Below, in pieces: positions 1 to 11,532 of a DNA stretch of 64,000 nucleotides. Each line of letters begins with the position of its first letter. The stretch's first letter is position 1. The notes beneath the pieces are model-generated. The model worked only from the letters and a program-made list of their open reading frames with translations. It did not search any database and was not told the DNA's origin. The stretch is from assembly GCA_018398765.1 (NCBI GenBank), contig JAHBMJ010004240.1, forward strand, positions 9,955 to 73,954, read 5' to 3'. The stretch is from Chromera velia (lineage: Eukaryota > Sar > Chromeraceae). Both the position numbers and the translations under genes were made by a program.

Positions 1-14
1 ATTAACCGTACTAT

Positions 15-255
15 AAGGCCCTTTTTGACCCTGTCCCCCCTTAAGGTACATCTCAGGGCTGAAGTGTACCTTAAAAGGGGGGTCTAAAAAATTTTTTTCG
101 TGGTACAGAGCTGACGAACGCTTATTTTGGTGCCATTAAGCGATTTCAGCAACTTTTTTTTTTGTACCACGAAAAAAAAATTTTGGACCCCCCCCTTAAG
201 GTATACTTCAGCCCTAAAATGTACCTTAAGGGGGGACGGGGTCAGAGGGGGCCTT
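15..255. repeat. Fold-back inverted repeat (MITE-like)
   Basis: Two arms of about 92 bp (15-106 and 164-255) are near-perfect reverse complements around a 57-bp loop. Both arms contain CCTTAAGGTA-like and GTGGTAC/GTACCAC motifs. Nothing in it is convincingly coding; open frames here are by-products of the palindrome. It is most likely a small non-autonomous DNA element. No clear target duplication was seen. Confidence 0.8.
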
Positions 256-938
256 GTGGTACAGTTAATGCAAAAAAAAAGAAGAGATGAGGCAGAAGGA
301 GCGGTACAGCCACCACCGGTACCCTCTAGGACGCAAGGCAGTTCACTTTTTAGGGCCTCATACATCCCCGTTCGCTCTAGCTAGCGTCCGTTGCGTCGTT
401 CCGGGCCTCTTCTCCATGTGTATGACGCCTTCGGCCCGGGACCCGCCCCCTACTCGGCACGACCCGTCCCGGCCGGCCCTACCCGGACCCCCTCTGAGTG
501 TATACGCCCCTTCCTCCCAGGACTAACACCCTTTCATAAGCACGGAGCTCCGTCTCTCTTGTCCACATAACTTCGTGCTACTCCCTCTGCAGCCTTTCTG
601 GGTCTGACAACCGCTTTGTGACGCCCGGTCCGGACCCTGCGCTGGACCTTGGCCTGGCTTGTCCTGGTCCGGCTATGGTGATGGCCAGCCCCGGCTCGAC
701 ACGAACCCGGACTGTCCTCTCTACCCGTTGATCCCCCAGCAGCACGTGGAGCTCCCTCTCTATCCCTTCTGGCGCCCGGCCGTCCTCTCTCTCTATTGCT
801 TTCCGTACATGCCTCTCTCACACCTCGCCCCAAGCCATCACATGTCCCCCGGTGGCACTGCCGTGCAACTCTACCCTGCACCTTACCCCTCCAAGCCCCT
901 AGAGCGACTGACCAAAGAAACAAAAGAGGCAGCCAACT
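256..938. other. No gene seen
   Basis: This is C-rich unique-looking sequence. Open frames on both strands have no recognisable domain, and the minus-strand frame runs into the tandem repeat that follows. I see nothing supportable here. Confidence 0.5.
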
Positions 939-1440
939 GAGCTCCAGCTTCCCAACGCATATATGAGGAAGCTTTACAGCCTGCATCCAGACAGACAGTG
1001 TGAATAGAATGAGGGCAAAAAAGAAAAAGAGGAGTGGGCATCTCTCTGACAGAATGCAACCGCTTGCCCAGCGTAACACAAAGAGACGTTTACGGCCAAA
1101 CTCACCAAAAATCCTAGCACAAAGAGCTCCAGCTTCCCAACACATATATGAGGAAGCCTTAAAGCCTACATCCAAACAGACAGTGTGAATAAAATGAGGG
1201 CAAGAAAGAAAAAGAGGAGTGGACATCTCTCTGACAGAACGTAACCGCTTGCCCAGCGTGACACAAAGAGACGCTTGCGGCCAGACTCACCAAAAATCCC
1301 AGCACAAAGAGCTCTAGCTCCCCAACGCACACACGAGGAAGCCTTAAAGCCTGCATCCAGACAGACAGTGTAAATAGAATGAGGGCAAGAAACAAAAAGA
1401 AGGATGGGCATCTCTCTGACAGAATGCAACCTCTTACCGC
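939..1440. repeat. 185-bp tandem repeat
   Basis: Units begin at 939, 1124 and 1309 with GAGCTCCAGCTTCCCAAC or a close variant, a period of exactly 185 bp. The third unit is cut short near 1440. The following 300 bp (to about 1740) keeps shorter degenerate matches, such as CTGCATCCA followed by an AATGAAAAGAAAGATGGG-like stretch, so the array once extended further. The open frames across it are repeats of the same translation. Confidence 0.85.
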
Positions 1441-2439
1441 CCTTGCACACAGAATCTCGCAATCGCAAACTGACCAGAGAGACGACACGAAAGCAACTCT
1501 CCTTCCACACGAAGGGCACGAAGGAGCACCAAACCCTGCATCCACGCAGCCAGAATGAAAAGAAAGATGGGTGAATAGAGGAACCCACGTGGATTATTCC
1601 CTGACATGAGTTGACCGACTGAAGCCACGTTGTACCCAGAGATGCCCAACCCCCAACTAACCAAAGAGACGAAATGAACGCAACTCCTTCCACACACCAG
1701 AGGCAAGCGAGAGCTCTAAACTCCTGCATCCATACCCTATGAAGAGGAAGGAAAAAGGGTAAACAGATACATCAACCTAGGTCTTTCTGACGTAATAATT
1801 AAAACCCCTTGCCTATACAAAGTGTTGTTTAAAAGGAGACGGCAAAGCTTAGCCCACCTCAAAAGTGCAGCCACACTACAGCACCGGCACACGATCCCCA
1901 GCAACAAGCCCACAACAAGTGCACTCTACAGAAAATCTGCATAGCAACGTGGAGATATAACTGAAGGGAATGAAGCGGGATCTTTTAATTTCTTCCTTGC
2001 TTTCTGACAGATGCCTCGGCCTGCAAAAGCATATAATCGGATTTCTACCATACAGCCGAATATTCGGATTGGGATGCGTGCATCAGTCAAGCGTGGCAGC
2101 CCGCGCGGGCCAGTTGGGGCAGGCCGCGGTACAGACGCACGTACGTACGGCGCGGCACTGCATGCCATGCGCGGCATGCACGCAGACCCGCCGGCCCGGC
2201 CTGCCACTATGCTACAACACTTCCAACCTTCACTCTCATACACTCCGGGCTTTAACTTAAAACCTTTAAAAACAATAAAAGAATCGCTAAAGATACACTT
2301 AAATGATTTTGAATATGTTTAAAAAAATTTTGGAGTTGGAATTAGCGTTGGAGTCGGTCTAGTCCCGTTTTCACATCCGTCACTCATAGCGCCGCCGCGC
2401 CGCCACGCCGCCACGCCTTGAGCCCGTCGCCTGCCCACT
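1441..2439. other. Degenerate repeat tail, then a GC-rich palindromic stretch
   Basis: The decayed end of the 185-bp array reaches about 1740. Between 2090 and 2200 the sequence turns GC-rich and holds a perfect 8-bp hairpin (TGCATGCC/GGCATGCA, about 2159-2180). A second GC-rich block (GCCGCC repeats) lies near 2395-2420. No gene is recognised. Confidence 0.5.
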
Positions 2440-3500
2440 GCCGTGTCCGGCCTACAGTCTCGTTTGAGTGCGTGACAGGCAGCACGGATGTGCCTCTTTT
2501 TGAAGCAATAGTTGCATTCGATCATAGAAGAAAGCAAACACCCTTCTGGTATGTGACCTTGCATGCCAGCACATCGGTTACAATGCGCTTTCTCATGTGC
2601 AATATAATTGGTAATAAAACTTGCAATGTCTGCAGTAAAATGGATTCTATCAGACGCGACTCGGTTCTGGTCCTGGGTTGAAGTTCTCGTAGGATTTGTA
2701 TGCGGTTGTGGTGTTTAATTGCCTGTCCGACAGTGGGGGTCTCATCTGGTCGCTCCACGACGAGAGAGACTAGTAGGTCGTGGGTGGATATTCTTGATGA
2801 GTTGGTGGGAGAGAAGGAACACCCATCTCGTCGAGACCCTGTTGGCCTTCTTCTATTTTCATGGTTGAGACATGACAAGAGACACTCGGAGCAATGAATG
2901 TGTATGTTTTTGCGTCTTAAAGGACGGATTAATTAGAAAGAGGAGTAGGCCTTTATACGGAAGGCAACTCGTACGGTTTTGTTTACAGAGTCCTAGACAG
3001 AGTCCTTTGATGAAGTATTTAAAAACATTGGATGAATCGATGTCCTTTCCGCTTTCATTGCAGAGGGTGTGAAACCTGCTTGCAAAGCTATCCAGAGATT
3101 CGGTCAGTTTCTGTTTGAGAAAGAACAGTCTTTCTTCTGCTGAGTCCTGATTTGCTTCTGTTAGCTAGTATTATTTAAAGAACAGATCAGTGAGTTGCTC
3201 AAGGTTGGTGATAAGCAGTACTCGTATCTGAGGCAACTGGTCGTACCAAGTCTTTGCTTTTCCCAAAGATCTGTGGGCAGGGTAGGAATAAAGGCAGAGA
3301 ACAGCATAGCCATAATGCTGAAGATCTGATGAGCAGCTCTAAAAGGTGACCAGTCGACAGGTGCGTGGGGGCCCAAAAACGGCAGCGTGCTGGAGAGGGG
3401 TATACCCGACGAAAACGAATCCCCGATACAGATGAGCAGAACAGCTTGGGCATAGCCAAAAAAATTGGAGGGTGCTGACCTTCTTTCGTTTCTGTGGCCC
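2440..3500 (-). pseudogene. Fossil retrotransposon gag with two zinc knuckles
   Basis: On the minus strand the conceptual translation shows an LTR-retroelement gag pattern. An A-x-TWYDQL stretch lies near 3250. A helix-rich segment with SFASRFHTLC and FKYFIKGL lies near 3020-3130. Two CCHC knuckles of form CxxC(x4-5)Hx4C lie near 2490-2610 (CNRCAGMQGHIPEGC and CNYCFKKRHIRAAC). The knuckles mark a nucleocapsid-type RNA-binding tail. The copy is broken, with several breaks, and no pol or LTR was recognised beside it. It is an old fragment; Ty3-like or copia-like origin cannot be decided from this piece. Confidence 0.65.
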
Positions 3501-4063
3501 CCGATCTCCATTGGAAGTTACGAAACTAATGGAACACTTTGGGTAAGCAGACTTGTACAAGACATAATCTTAGACATCAACTGCAGGGCATGTGATTCAA
3601 AAGACACGGTCATGCAGAAGAGGAAGGGCACTGAGTTTTGAAATGAAAAATACTACTATTGTTCAAGTTCGCCTGTTTGTAAAGAAAAAAAGGGTCGTTT
3701 CACATATAAAAAGTCTCTCTCAAACAACAAGTTTGACAGCCACATCATTCACTGGACCTATCTTTCATCTTTGCAACACCTGCTTTGCTTGAACGACTCA
3801 AAAAGATCGATCAAATACATTTTGCAAGTCTCAACCGGTGCTCTTTGTATGCGTGCATAAGCGTTCCATCAGTTTTGTAACCCTCGGTGCCCCTCCCCAC
3901 CCTTGTATGGGAGCCCCCATGCAGAAGGAAGGGGCGCCAGGCAGGCAGAGTGAATAGAAGGGAAGAAGATAGTCAGAGAAGCAGACAGACAGACGGACAA
4001 GCTCAGATAAGAGAGACTAAAAGAGCAGTGGAAGCGCATGCTGACAAACATGAAGAGAACGAA
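3501..4063. other. No gene seen
   Basis: Short open frames only. The stretch 3900-4060 is purine-rich (AGACAGACAGACGG-like) and leads straight into the direct repeat at 4064. Its last ~35 bp (GCATGCTGACAAACATGAAG and onward) match, inverted, the loop of the hairpin at 14067-14156. Confidence 0.5.
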
Positions 4064-4395
4064 GAGCTGTTGGCGTTACATTTGATTTGGTGTGTATGTG
4101 AGTGCGTGTTGGTGTTGCATTATGTTGCATGCATGCTAGTGTTGCTTTTTAAGGCCTCTCGCATGATGCACAGTGAGAATAATCTGCGCACGCACACGTT
4201 TGACCACAAAATTCGATCAAAAGCATATGTGTATGGTTGCATTAGATTAAGTGACTGTGGCTAGCCGGATGGCTTTCTTTTGAAGCATCCTTGCTTGTCA
4301 ATCACAACAAACCGAGACCTTAAAAAAAAAGTCGGCGTAGTGAAGACTACTGACTAGACTGTCCATCTAGCCTATAGCTTACCTTACAAGCTAGT
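4064..4395 (+). repeat. Left flanking direct repeat of the Penelope-like element (candidate pLTR)
   Basis: This 332-bp segment recurs in the same orientation at 14143-14449. By eye the pair differs by 18 transitions, 1 transversion and one 25-bp indel. Direct repeats bracketing the coding region fit the partial-tandem pLTR layout of Penelope-like elements. A chance pair of dispersed repeats is the alternative. I looked for the hammerhead core (CTGATGA...GAAA) known from Penelope pLTRs and did not find it. Confidence 0.6.
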
Positions 4396-4512
4396 TTGTA
4401 TACGGTGTGAATCCCTGTTTAGGAATATTACATTGCAGCAGATTCAGATTCAGACTGATGTAGCCTTATCACGTTTCCAGTTTCCAGTTTCCAGGTTTTG
4501 AGCTAAACTCTA

Positions 4513-5930
4513 TTGTTGTCGATATATGTTCTTTCTGAGAAGATGGAGAGAAAGCCTTTCCCGGTTCGAGTAGGAGGAGGGACAAGTGGACAAGGGACTA
4601 GACTCCGGGCAAGGAGACCCAGGTATGTGCAGTTGGTTGATGTCTTACCGACTGCTCCTGGGGCTCTCCTTGTTTTAAATCCAAACCAAGTCCCTGAGTC
4701 AACTGGTATTATTCTGCCTGTCCACTTCTCTAATACGCAGGCTGAGCAACTCAAGCAGATGGATGCACAAGGAGAGGAAGGAGGGCGGATGGTTGTGTCG
4801 GTCTAGCCCGTCAACGTCTATAAGAACCACACTCGGACGATGTTCCCGTTTGACCTTCAGGATCAGCCCAACCTGTACTACGAGCCCGAGTATACGAAGG
4901 CCTACGCAAGCAATGAGGCTGTGTCCAACGCTATGGCTGATTTCGCGCGGATGACCTTCAGCAAAGTGGGAGGCCTTGGTTCAGTGTTCGTGCTCGAGAA
5001 CGCTGCCAGTCGAGCGAAGCACCAGCAGATCGTGTTATACAACTGGGATCAGTTTCGGAAGCTCCTGGCTCTCGGACTTCAGTGTTTGTACATACTGATG
5101 GCAGAGTGTAGGTATGATCCAGACCGTTTGAAGAAGGCCTTTTGCAAGATCCTCTCCCAATTGCCCCCGGACCCTTTCCTTCCCCAGTATGGAGTGGCAG
5201 GATACTCCAATGTGCACGTTAGACCTGATCCTCAGGTCTTGATGTATTCAAACCCACTGGAGGCTGCCTTGGCGGCCTTGCAGACAGGTGAAGGTTGTCT
5301 GGGTGGGTAAGATGGCATCCCAGGTATGGCCAGTCAGCCCGTCGAGATCGAGGGATCGGACGTTAAGATATCGGCTGTACAGCCGTCTGGCAAGAGGCGA
5401 TGTCCATGTGAAGGAGCGAAGTCAGTGCTTGGCCCAGGTACTCTGGCTCAGCTCCAATAACAACCACAGCAACAGAAGCAGCAGCAGCAAACAAAGGATC
5501 AGCAGAAGACCATGAGCAGGAGAGAGGGACGGTCAGTCGCAGATCCCCTTGTCACCCCAGTGAGAGAGCAGCCTTCGCGGCTGTATGGTCGGGTCTGCGC
5601 TGAGCTCCCCATCCTGCAAGAAGTCGAGTATCTAATATTGGTGCAGAAAGCCAACGATCTGTACACCAACGTGGTTGGTTTCCTCTAAGCCCACGGTTAA
5701 CCAGTGGAGAAAGACTATGTGAAGACCCTTGTGATCAGGAATCTCCGTTAGTGGGAGGTTAGGAAGGATACCATCCCCCATGATACAGAACTGCAGGAGC
5801 TGCTCTTCTGTGCTATCCATCTCCACAAAGATGACAGCGGTGTTGACAAGCAGGCCACCTGAATATTGGGAGTCGTCCCGGCGAAGCAAGTGACTCCCCT
5901 GGTCAGTCTCGTTGTTCAAAAAAGCTAAAT
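4513..5930 (+). pseudogene. Decayed unidentified ORF
   Basis: One frame keeps protein-like composition for about 470 codons but contains about eight in-frame stops and no obvious frameshift. Visible pieces include a Y-E-P-E-Y and W-D-Q-F-containing segment (about 4840-5310), a Gln-rich run (about 5460-5510) and a charged C-terminal part. No domain is recognised. It sits between the left direct repeat and the GIY-YIG ORF, so it could be a first ORF of the Penelope-like element. Its higher GC content compared with the downstream ORFs would also fit an unrelated older insertion. Confidence 0.4.
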
Positions 5931-5945
5931 CGCTACATCATCAAT

Positions 5946-6946
5946 TTGATAAGAATGGATTCCTGGCAATTTTCTGTGTGTGCTGCAGGTGGGAGAGGGA
6001 ACAGAAGTAGCGAGGGGGAAGGGTATGAATTAGATCCATGGGCGCTTAGGGTGGAAGCGTTAAGCTCTGCAATGTGGAGAAGAATTGAACAGCTGCATGA
6101 TCTGGCAGATGCTTTGTTTACTCATGCTCCAAGGATCTGGAGAGAGAGGGATCCGTTGTCGCTAATATTTTTACATCTGGGTGCAATTCGTTCTTTGCTG
6201 TTGCAGTTATTACATAGACGCGTGCGTTTGGCTTGTCCTGTATGCCGTGACAATGTGCGTAAGTGTAGTTGTAAGCTAAATGTCGAATTGTCTCTGTCTC
6301 GATTTGTAGGTGGAGGGGGTATTAAGATTGTACTGCAACGCCGTGGGTGTGACGGGAGCCAGAGTGGTGCTTCAGGTGCGTCTCTCTGGCGGTCTTGTCA
6401 TGTTCAACGGCTGTTGCTTGATGCTGCTGATTCATTGTTTGTTGAGTGGTGTGAGCGGTGGTTAGAATTCGCTCCTACAAGATTTGTATTTTACCTCAAA
6501 TCTGTTCGTGATCGATTGCAAGCGTATGGAGTGCCCATCTGTGCATATTCGAATAGTAGAAATGTATTGTATATGATGTTTTCTCCTTTCTTTCATCATG
6601 GTCCTTATATTGGGTGTACTTCTCAATTTGTATCTCAAAGGTTGAGAGGGCATGTGAATGCAGCATTTTCTTTGACTCGTCGGGGTGGGCAACAAGCAAT
6701 GCATGCTTCTCGTCTGTACATCGCTTTTTCATTTGACTCTTTGCATTTATAGACGTTGATGCCAGTATGCCATGTAGCTGATACAAATGGATGGACTTCC
6801 AAAAAGCTCTTGCTGGTAACAGAAGCCTTGGCAATCTTGTAGCTGCAGCCCTCTCTGAATATGAAAGGAAATCCTTATTATTCCATTGGTGACAAATCAA
6901 TGATTCGTGTACCTGTGCAGGGTGAACACTTGCCGTCGCAGCACTC
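5946..6946 (+). CDS. GIY-YIG endonuclease part of Penelope-like element (decayed)
   Basis: The first 268 codons (5946-6752) start at an ATG. They contain a Cys cluster (CPVC...CSC, about 6235-6275) that may bind zinc, then the GIY-YIG core. An LY pair (about 6565) stands for GIY, and GPYIGCTS (about 6605) stands for YIG. The conserved Arg and His follow in QRLRGH (about 6640). After an in-frame stop the same frame continues with TEALAIL and LQPSLN, which supply the catalytic Glu and the conserved Asn of the family. The domain would nick target DNA to prime reverse transcription. The frame ends where the LINE begins. All signature residues are visible, but two in-frame stops make the copy inactive. 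Confidence 0.7.
6554..6946 (+). repeat. Left copy of ~390-bp target-site duplication of LINE-1
   Basis: It matches 11140-11532 at a constant offset of 4586 bp. By eye there are 12 differences, all transitions (about 3%). The match ends where the LINE 5' end starts. The second copy begins directly after the LINE's TAAG-repeat tail, so the pair is best read as the target duplication made by the LINE insertion. Confidence 0.8.
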
Positions 6947-9900
6947 ATTGCCACGCTGAATGTCGGGGGTCTTGATTCTTGTCTCAGGAATGAATCGCTT
7001 GACCGGTGGTTAGAAGGGATCGATGTCACAATCCTGACTGAAACGAAGTACACAACCACTTCAATCAACATACCTACCCACACAGGAAAAAACTTTAATC
7101 ATCGAGAATGGTACAGAAGAAAGCTAGGGGTACATAAAAGAGCAAAGGACAGGGAAGTAAAAACAGGGGGGGTGTGTATCCTTGTCCGATCATGCTTGGT
7201 CGCTAGTTTGAAGCCTTTTTGGGAGTTGGTGGGGCCCAGTATAGTCAAACTGACACTCAAGAGCTGCTTGCCGGCCGAGGAAGGGGGGGGGGCGAATGCA
7301 TTTCTGCACATTTTCGGTATCTATCTCCTCCAATCGGGGGCAGAGAAGAGACTAAGAAACAATAAACCGAAAGAGGTAGAGAGAGAGACGCTTCTCAACG
7401 CAGTCTGTGATGTTTCGCTATGTGACCTTCGCATTATGGCAGGAGACTTCAATTGCCACATAGGAAAGGAGGTCCCTAAAGGAATTTCATGGGAAAGGGA
7501 ACAGATCGGGGAGGTGGGTGACTTACAAGAGATCTTGGGGGGCAAGGGGGAAGAAGCAATCGAGGGACTGTCTCGCCGCTCTGACTGTTGTTCAATCGTA
7601 AACGAACCAGGAAGAGCTGCCATTTACTTTTGTGAGAAAGCAAACCTTCTTCCCTTGAATGGCCTGTCTTGGAAAGATGAAAAGAAAGGGATTGAAGTCG
7701 ACTTCACAGAGGCTTGCACTTATTATGAAGGGGGTGCCCCAGCTACGGTCATTGATTTGTTTTTGGTTGATCCTCCTCTTCTTGGTTTATGGAATTCTTT
7801 TGGGGTTGAGCTACAGCCTGACGCAGCCCCCGAACATGCGGCCGTTTCTCTATCTCTCAACCTCTCATCTCCGCCAAAACCGAATGACAACTCGCCGCCT
7901 CACCCTTCCCTTGTCCTATCCCCTTCTTTCACGAAGCCAGGAAGGCAAACGCCGGTCACCAATGATGAGATGATGCCTCTGGCAACTTCGGTAAAAGATT
8001 TAGCGGGGAAGCTTTGGCCTGGGTTGTGGGACGCCGGGATTCAGGAATCGAAAAAAGAAGGCAAGCCTATTCCATGCATACCTTCGCCTCCTCCTCCTCC
8101 CCTCTTCCTCCCTCCCCTTGTGTCTGTCCCTTCTTTTTACCCCGCTACTCAGATACCACTTTCTGCCTTTCCGTCTTCCACTTGTTCTATCTCTGTACCA
8201 CCGAAAAGCCAAATAGCCAGACTCACCCAACAGTGGGAGCATGTACTCGCACAACCCAGGGAGAGAAAACGAAAGCCAACTCATCTGAGGAAAAGTGAAA
8301 AGAAGGAAAAGGCTGTCGCACCTTGGAGAGATCAAGAATGCAGGGAGATTCAGAAGAGAGTTAAATCCGCAGAAAGGGAATGGAAGGAAGAAAGAGAACT
8401 CTGGGGGGACGAAGACGAGCGGTGCATCACAGCAAAGAGAAAGATGAACAGGTTAAATAGAGAGAGAGGGAAGTTGATAGCAAGAAAAAAGAGAAAGTAT
8501 GCCATTTTTCAGGCAGAGAGACTCGCAAAAGAAGCTGTTAAGGACCCAGCAGCCCTATGGAAATGGAAGAGGCAGAGAAAAAAGGCAGAGAGTAGGAGTG
8601 AGGGAGAAAAGCCGTCCGCCTTTTTGTTTTCAAATTTTTGGGCCGATGTGTTCAGTGGGGATGGACTGGAGCCTCAAAAAAAGGATAAAACACCAGCTCC
8701 CCCCCCGGCACCTTTCTTTTCTTTCGATAAATGTGAGAAGATACTGAAGGCAATCGACCCAAAGAAGGCAGCCAGCCTCGAAGGAATCTCCCCTGCGCAG
8801 GTACATTTATGTTTTTCCTCTTCTCGTCTGTCTCGTTTTCTTCTTTTCATTTTCTTCAATCTTTTTTTCCTTTTTTCTTTCTGGCCAGAAAAGTGGAACT
8901 TCATTCGAATCGCTCCTGTTCCAAAAGGTCACGTCTCTCCCTTTTGTGACGAATGGAGGCCTATACATATCGTCTGCCTTCTGGTAAAGTTATTCACGTT
9001 GTTGATGGATGGCCCGTTAAGGGAGACAACGAATATAGATGAACGACAGGTGGGTTTCAGGAAGGAGGTCGGTATAAGGGAAGCGATAGCTGCTCTTCAT
9101 GCTCTCACGGCTTCAGCAAAGAAGAGACACAGACCCCTCCTTACAGCGTTTGTTGACTTCAGCAAGGCATTTGACCGAGTACCCAGAAAGAAAATGATTG
9201 ACAGACTTAGAGAGGAAGGAGTCAGCGAGAAGGACGTATGCATGATTCATTCCATGTATATGAATGTGTGGGGAAGGGTAGATGGGTCAGATTGGGTCTT
9301 TCCCGAAAGTGCAGGGGTAAAACAGGGAGATCCACTTTCTCCTCTTCTTTTTCTTTTATTTATTAATAATATTCATTCTGCTCTGAGTGTTGAAGGGAGG
9401 GAAGCTGTTAATGGCTTGGATGGGGAATCAGATACGGATAAAAGACAGAGGGGGGGAGAATGCGGAGAGAGGAGGGAGGAGAGTGAAACAATGGAGCAGT
9501 GACCCCGTATTCCTGAGGAGGTAAGATTGGTGGACTTACTGCTTGAGAACATAGGTTACGCAGACGATCTTATTATTTTTGCTTACTCTTCTTCTGACCT
9601 GCAGTGGCGTTTGGACCGTTTGGCCTCTTATTGTCAGGAACATGGGTTGAAAATGAATTTAAAGAAAACAAAAGTTCTTGCACTCTCAGGCTCAAGAAGG
9701 GAAATAGAAGGGGAAGTGACTTTTAAAGAGAAGACAGTTGAACGTGTAAAGAGCTATAAGTACCTTGGGTGTCGTGTGTTTGAAGGAGGGGACCCATGAA
9801 AGTCAGTCAGGGACCGATTTGAAAGTGCTGAACGCTGTTTGGGGGCAGTGATGGGCACTTGTTCATCCTTAGGTCCTTTGCTCCCCCTGATGCAAAGTTC

Positions 9901-10694
9901 GTTTACTGCAGGCGCTCTGGGAGCCGGTAGCAACGTACTCACTGGAAGCCTTGCCGGTAAGTCAGAGAGATATCGTTGCACTTGATGTATTGCAGCTTCG
10001 ATTTGTGTGCTAGACATTCCGTTTGCCCTATAACTCTTTCAAGGTGCCAACTTTGGTTTCGGTTGGGGTGCATCCCATGAGAGAGATCCTTTCTTGTTGG
10101 TTGGGAGGTTTTATAGAAAGCATAAAAAGAACAGAAAGGGAGGTTCCTCGGGCAGTCTGGGATATATAGCATAGATCGCTGACCCCGGTGTGGGCCAATT
10201 CAGCCAGTAGCATGCTTCAGACAATCGCACCAGATCTTTTGAGAAAAGAAAGCCAGAGAGGGAGAAATAGAACGAATAAATAGACACTCAGGCAGAAAGC
10301 GAGGGAAAGTAAAGCCTCAGAATGGTTGTCGGAATGGTTGACTTCAAGACCCGTCGGCGAGCATAGGCTCACCTGTTCATGTGGCATCTATCCACGCAAC
10401 TCCCGACTGAGTAATTTTCAGATAGAAAACCGATCGCACCAGCGTCTGGCCATGTTACTTTTAGGGGGGAGGGTTAGAAAGGAGTGGGGTTACACAGTTC
10501 AATTGCGTACTCTGCCTCGCTCTCTCTTGTCTGGTGGTTCTCTTTTCACTTCTCTCCTTCGAGCATGTGCTGGTGGGGGAAAGAGACATGGTGGATCCTG
10601 CGAAGAACACTGTATTCACTGTCCTGCAGTCGAAGGTAAAAAGGTGATCAACGATGCGGTGCATCGATTGTCTGCGTACGTGCGAACAGAGTAG
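6947..10694 (+). CDS. LINE endonuclease-reverse transcriptase (decayed)
   Basis: The frame is open from 6947 to 9502. The APE endonuclease comes first, with LNVGGLDS, LTETKY, GGVCILVRS, AGDFNCHIG and a PEHAAVSLS end, corresponding to the usual N, E, D-x-N and H positions. Basic linker and RT follow: RIAPVPKG, a VDFSKAFDRVP motif A (about 9150) and GVKQGDPLSPLLF motif B (about 9320). After one in-frame TGA the same frame gives the catalytic GYADDLIIF (about 9555). A further TGA follows at about 9797. A Cys/His segment lies near 10560-10650 (CSCG, CEEHCIHCP), where the sister copy has its C-terminal zinc knuckle. The translation matches the minus-strand LINE at 52.6-58.6 kb closely, so both are one family. 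Damage is mainly in-frame stops. Confidence 0.85.
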
Positions 10695-11139
10695 CTTAGA
10701 TCCAAACTTCATTCGCTGGCAGGGAGAGTAAAAGAGAGAACAAGAATCGGTGAAAGGGTCTGTAGAGCAAGATGGACTGCTGCAGCTGGGGGAAGAGGTA
10801 TCGGGGAAGAAGAGACATATGTAAGAGAGCTCGTTTCATTCATTATAGACCGGGAGCCGAAGAAGGCAAGTGCACTGATCGAAGCTTGTCTGAAATGAGT
10901 GCACACGCGTCAAGTGTACTGATCGAAGCTTGTCTGAAATGAGTGCATGCGTGTCTTGTGTGGTTGTTCAGCCTTTAGCTTCAACTTAGGCTGCGGAGGG
11001 TCGTGGTTGTTCATATTCATGCAGAAGCAGGCTAAGCTGCGGCGGTTTGCTCCTTTTGTTTACAACTGCATGCATAGGTTGCCATTTGTCTCTAGTTTCA
11101 GAGACTCTAGGCTTAACCACAATTAAGTAAGTAAGTAAG
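6947..11139 (+). mobile_element. 5'-truncated APE-type LINE inserted in the Penelope-like element
   Basis: The element begins inside the endonuclease domain. It lacks the ~640-residue N-terminal region present in the sister copy at 52.6-58.6 kb, so it is 5'-truncated. Its 3' region holds two tandem copies of a 44-bp unit (from 10868 and 10912) and ends in four TAAG-like units (about 11124-11139). Target DNA is duplicated on both sides (6554-6946 and 11140-11532). By domain content (APE endonuclease, RT, Cys-His knuckle) it belongs to the broad Jockey/CR1/I group. Confidence 0.85.
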
Positions 11140-11532
11140 TAGTAGAAATGTATTGTATATGATATTTTCTCCTTTCTTTCATCGTGGTCCTTATATTGGG
11201 TGTACTTCTCAATTTGTATCTCAAAGGTTGAGAGGGCATGTGAATGCAGCATTTTCTTTGACTCGTCGGGATGGGCAACAAGCAATGCATGCTTCTCATC
11301 TATATATCGCTTTTTTATTTGACTCTTTGCATTTATAGACGTTGATGCCAGTATGCCATGTAGCTGATACAAATGGATAGACTTCCAAAAAGCTCTTGCT
11401 GGTAACAGAAGCCTTGGCAATCTTGTAGCTGCAGCCCTCTCTGAATATGAAAGGAAATCCTTATTATTCCATTGGTGACAAATCAATGATTCATGTACCT
11501 GTGCAGGGCGAACACTCGCCGTCGTAGCCCTC
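11140..11532 (+). repeat. Right copy of ~390-bp target-site duplication
   Basis: This repeats the end of the GIY-YIG region immediately after the LINE tail, and it runs on into the RT region of the Penelope-like element without a gap. That continuity is the main reason to read the pair as a target-site duplication rather than an independent tandem repeat. Confidence 0.8.

Noticed and set aside
15-384. Overlapping short ORFs on both strands
   Set aside because: They are by-products of the fold-back palindrome at 15-255.
534-1729. Long minus-strand open frames of 187 and 230 codons
   Set aside because: They are translations of the 185-bp tandem repeat and its tail, with the same peptide recurring; there is no domain or codon signal.
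4380-4480. Hammerhead ribozyme in the candidate pLTR
   Set aside because: An ACTGATGTAG sequence is present, but the CTGATGA core and the GAAA partner are not.
11140-11532. A second GIY-YIG gene copy
   Set aside because: It is the target-site duplication of the LINE insertion, not an independent gene.
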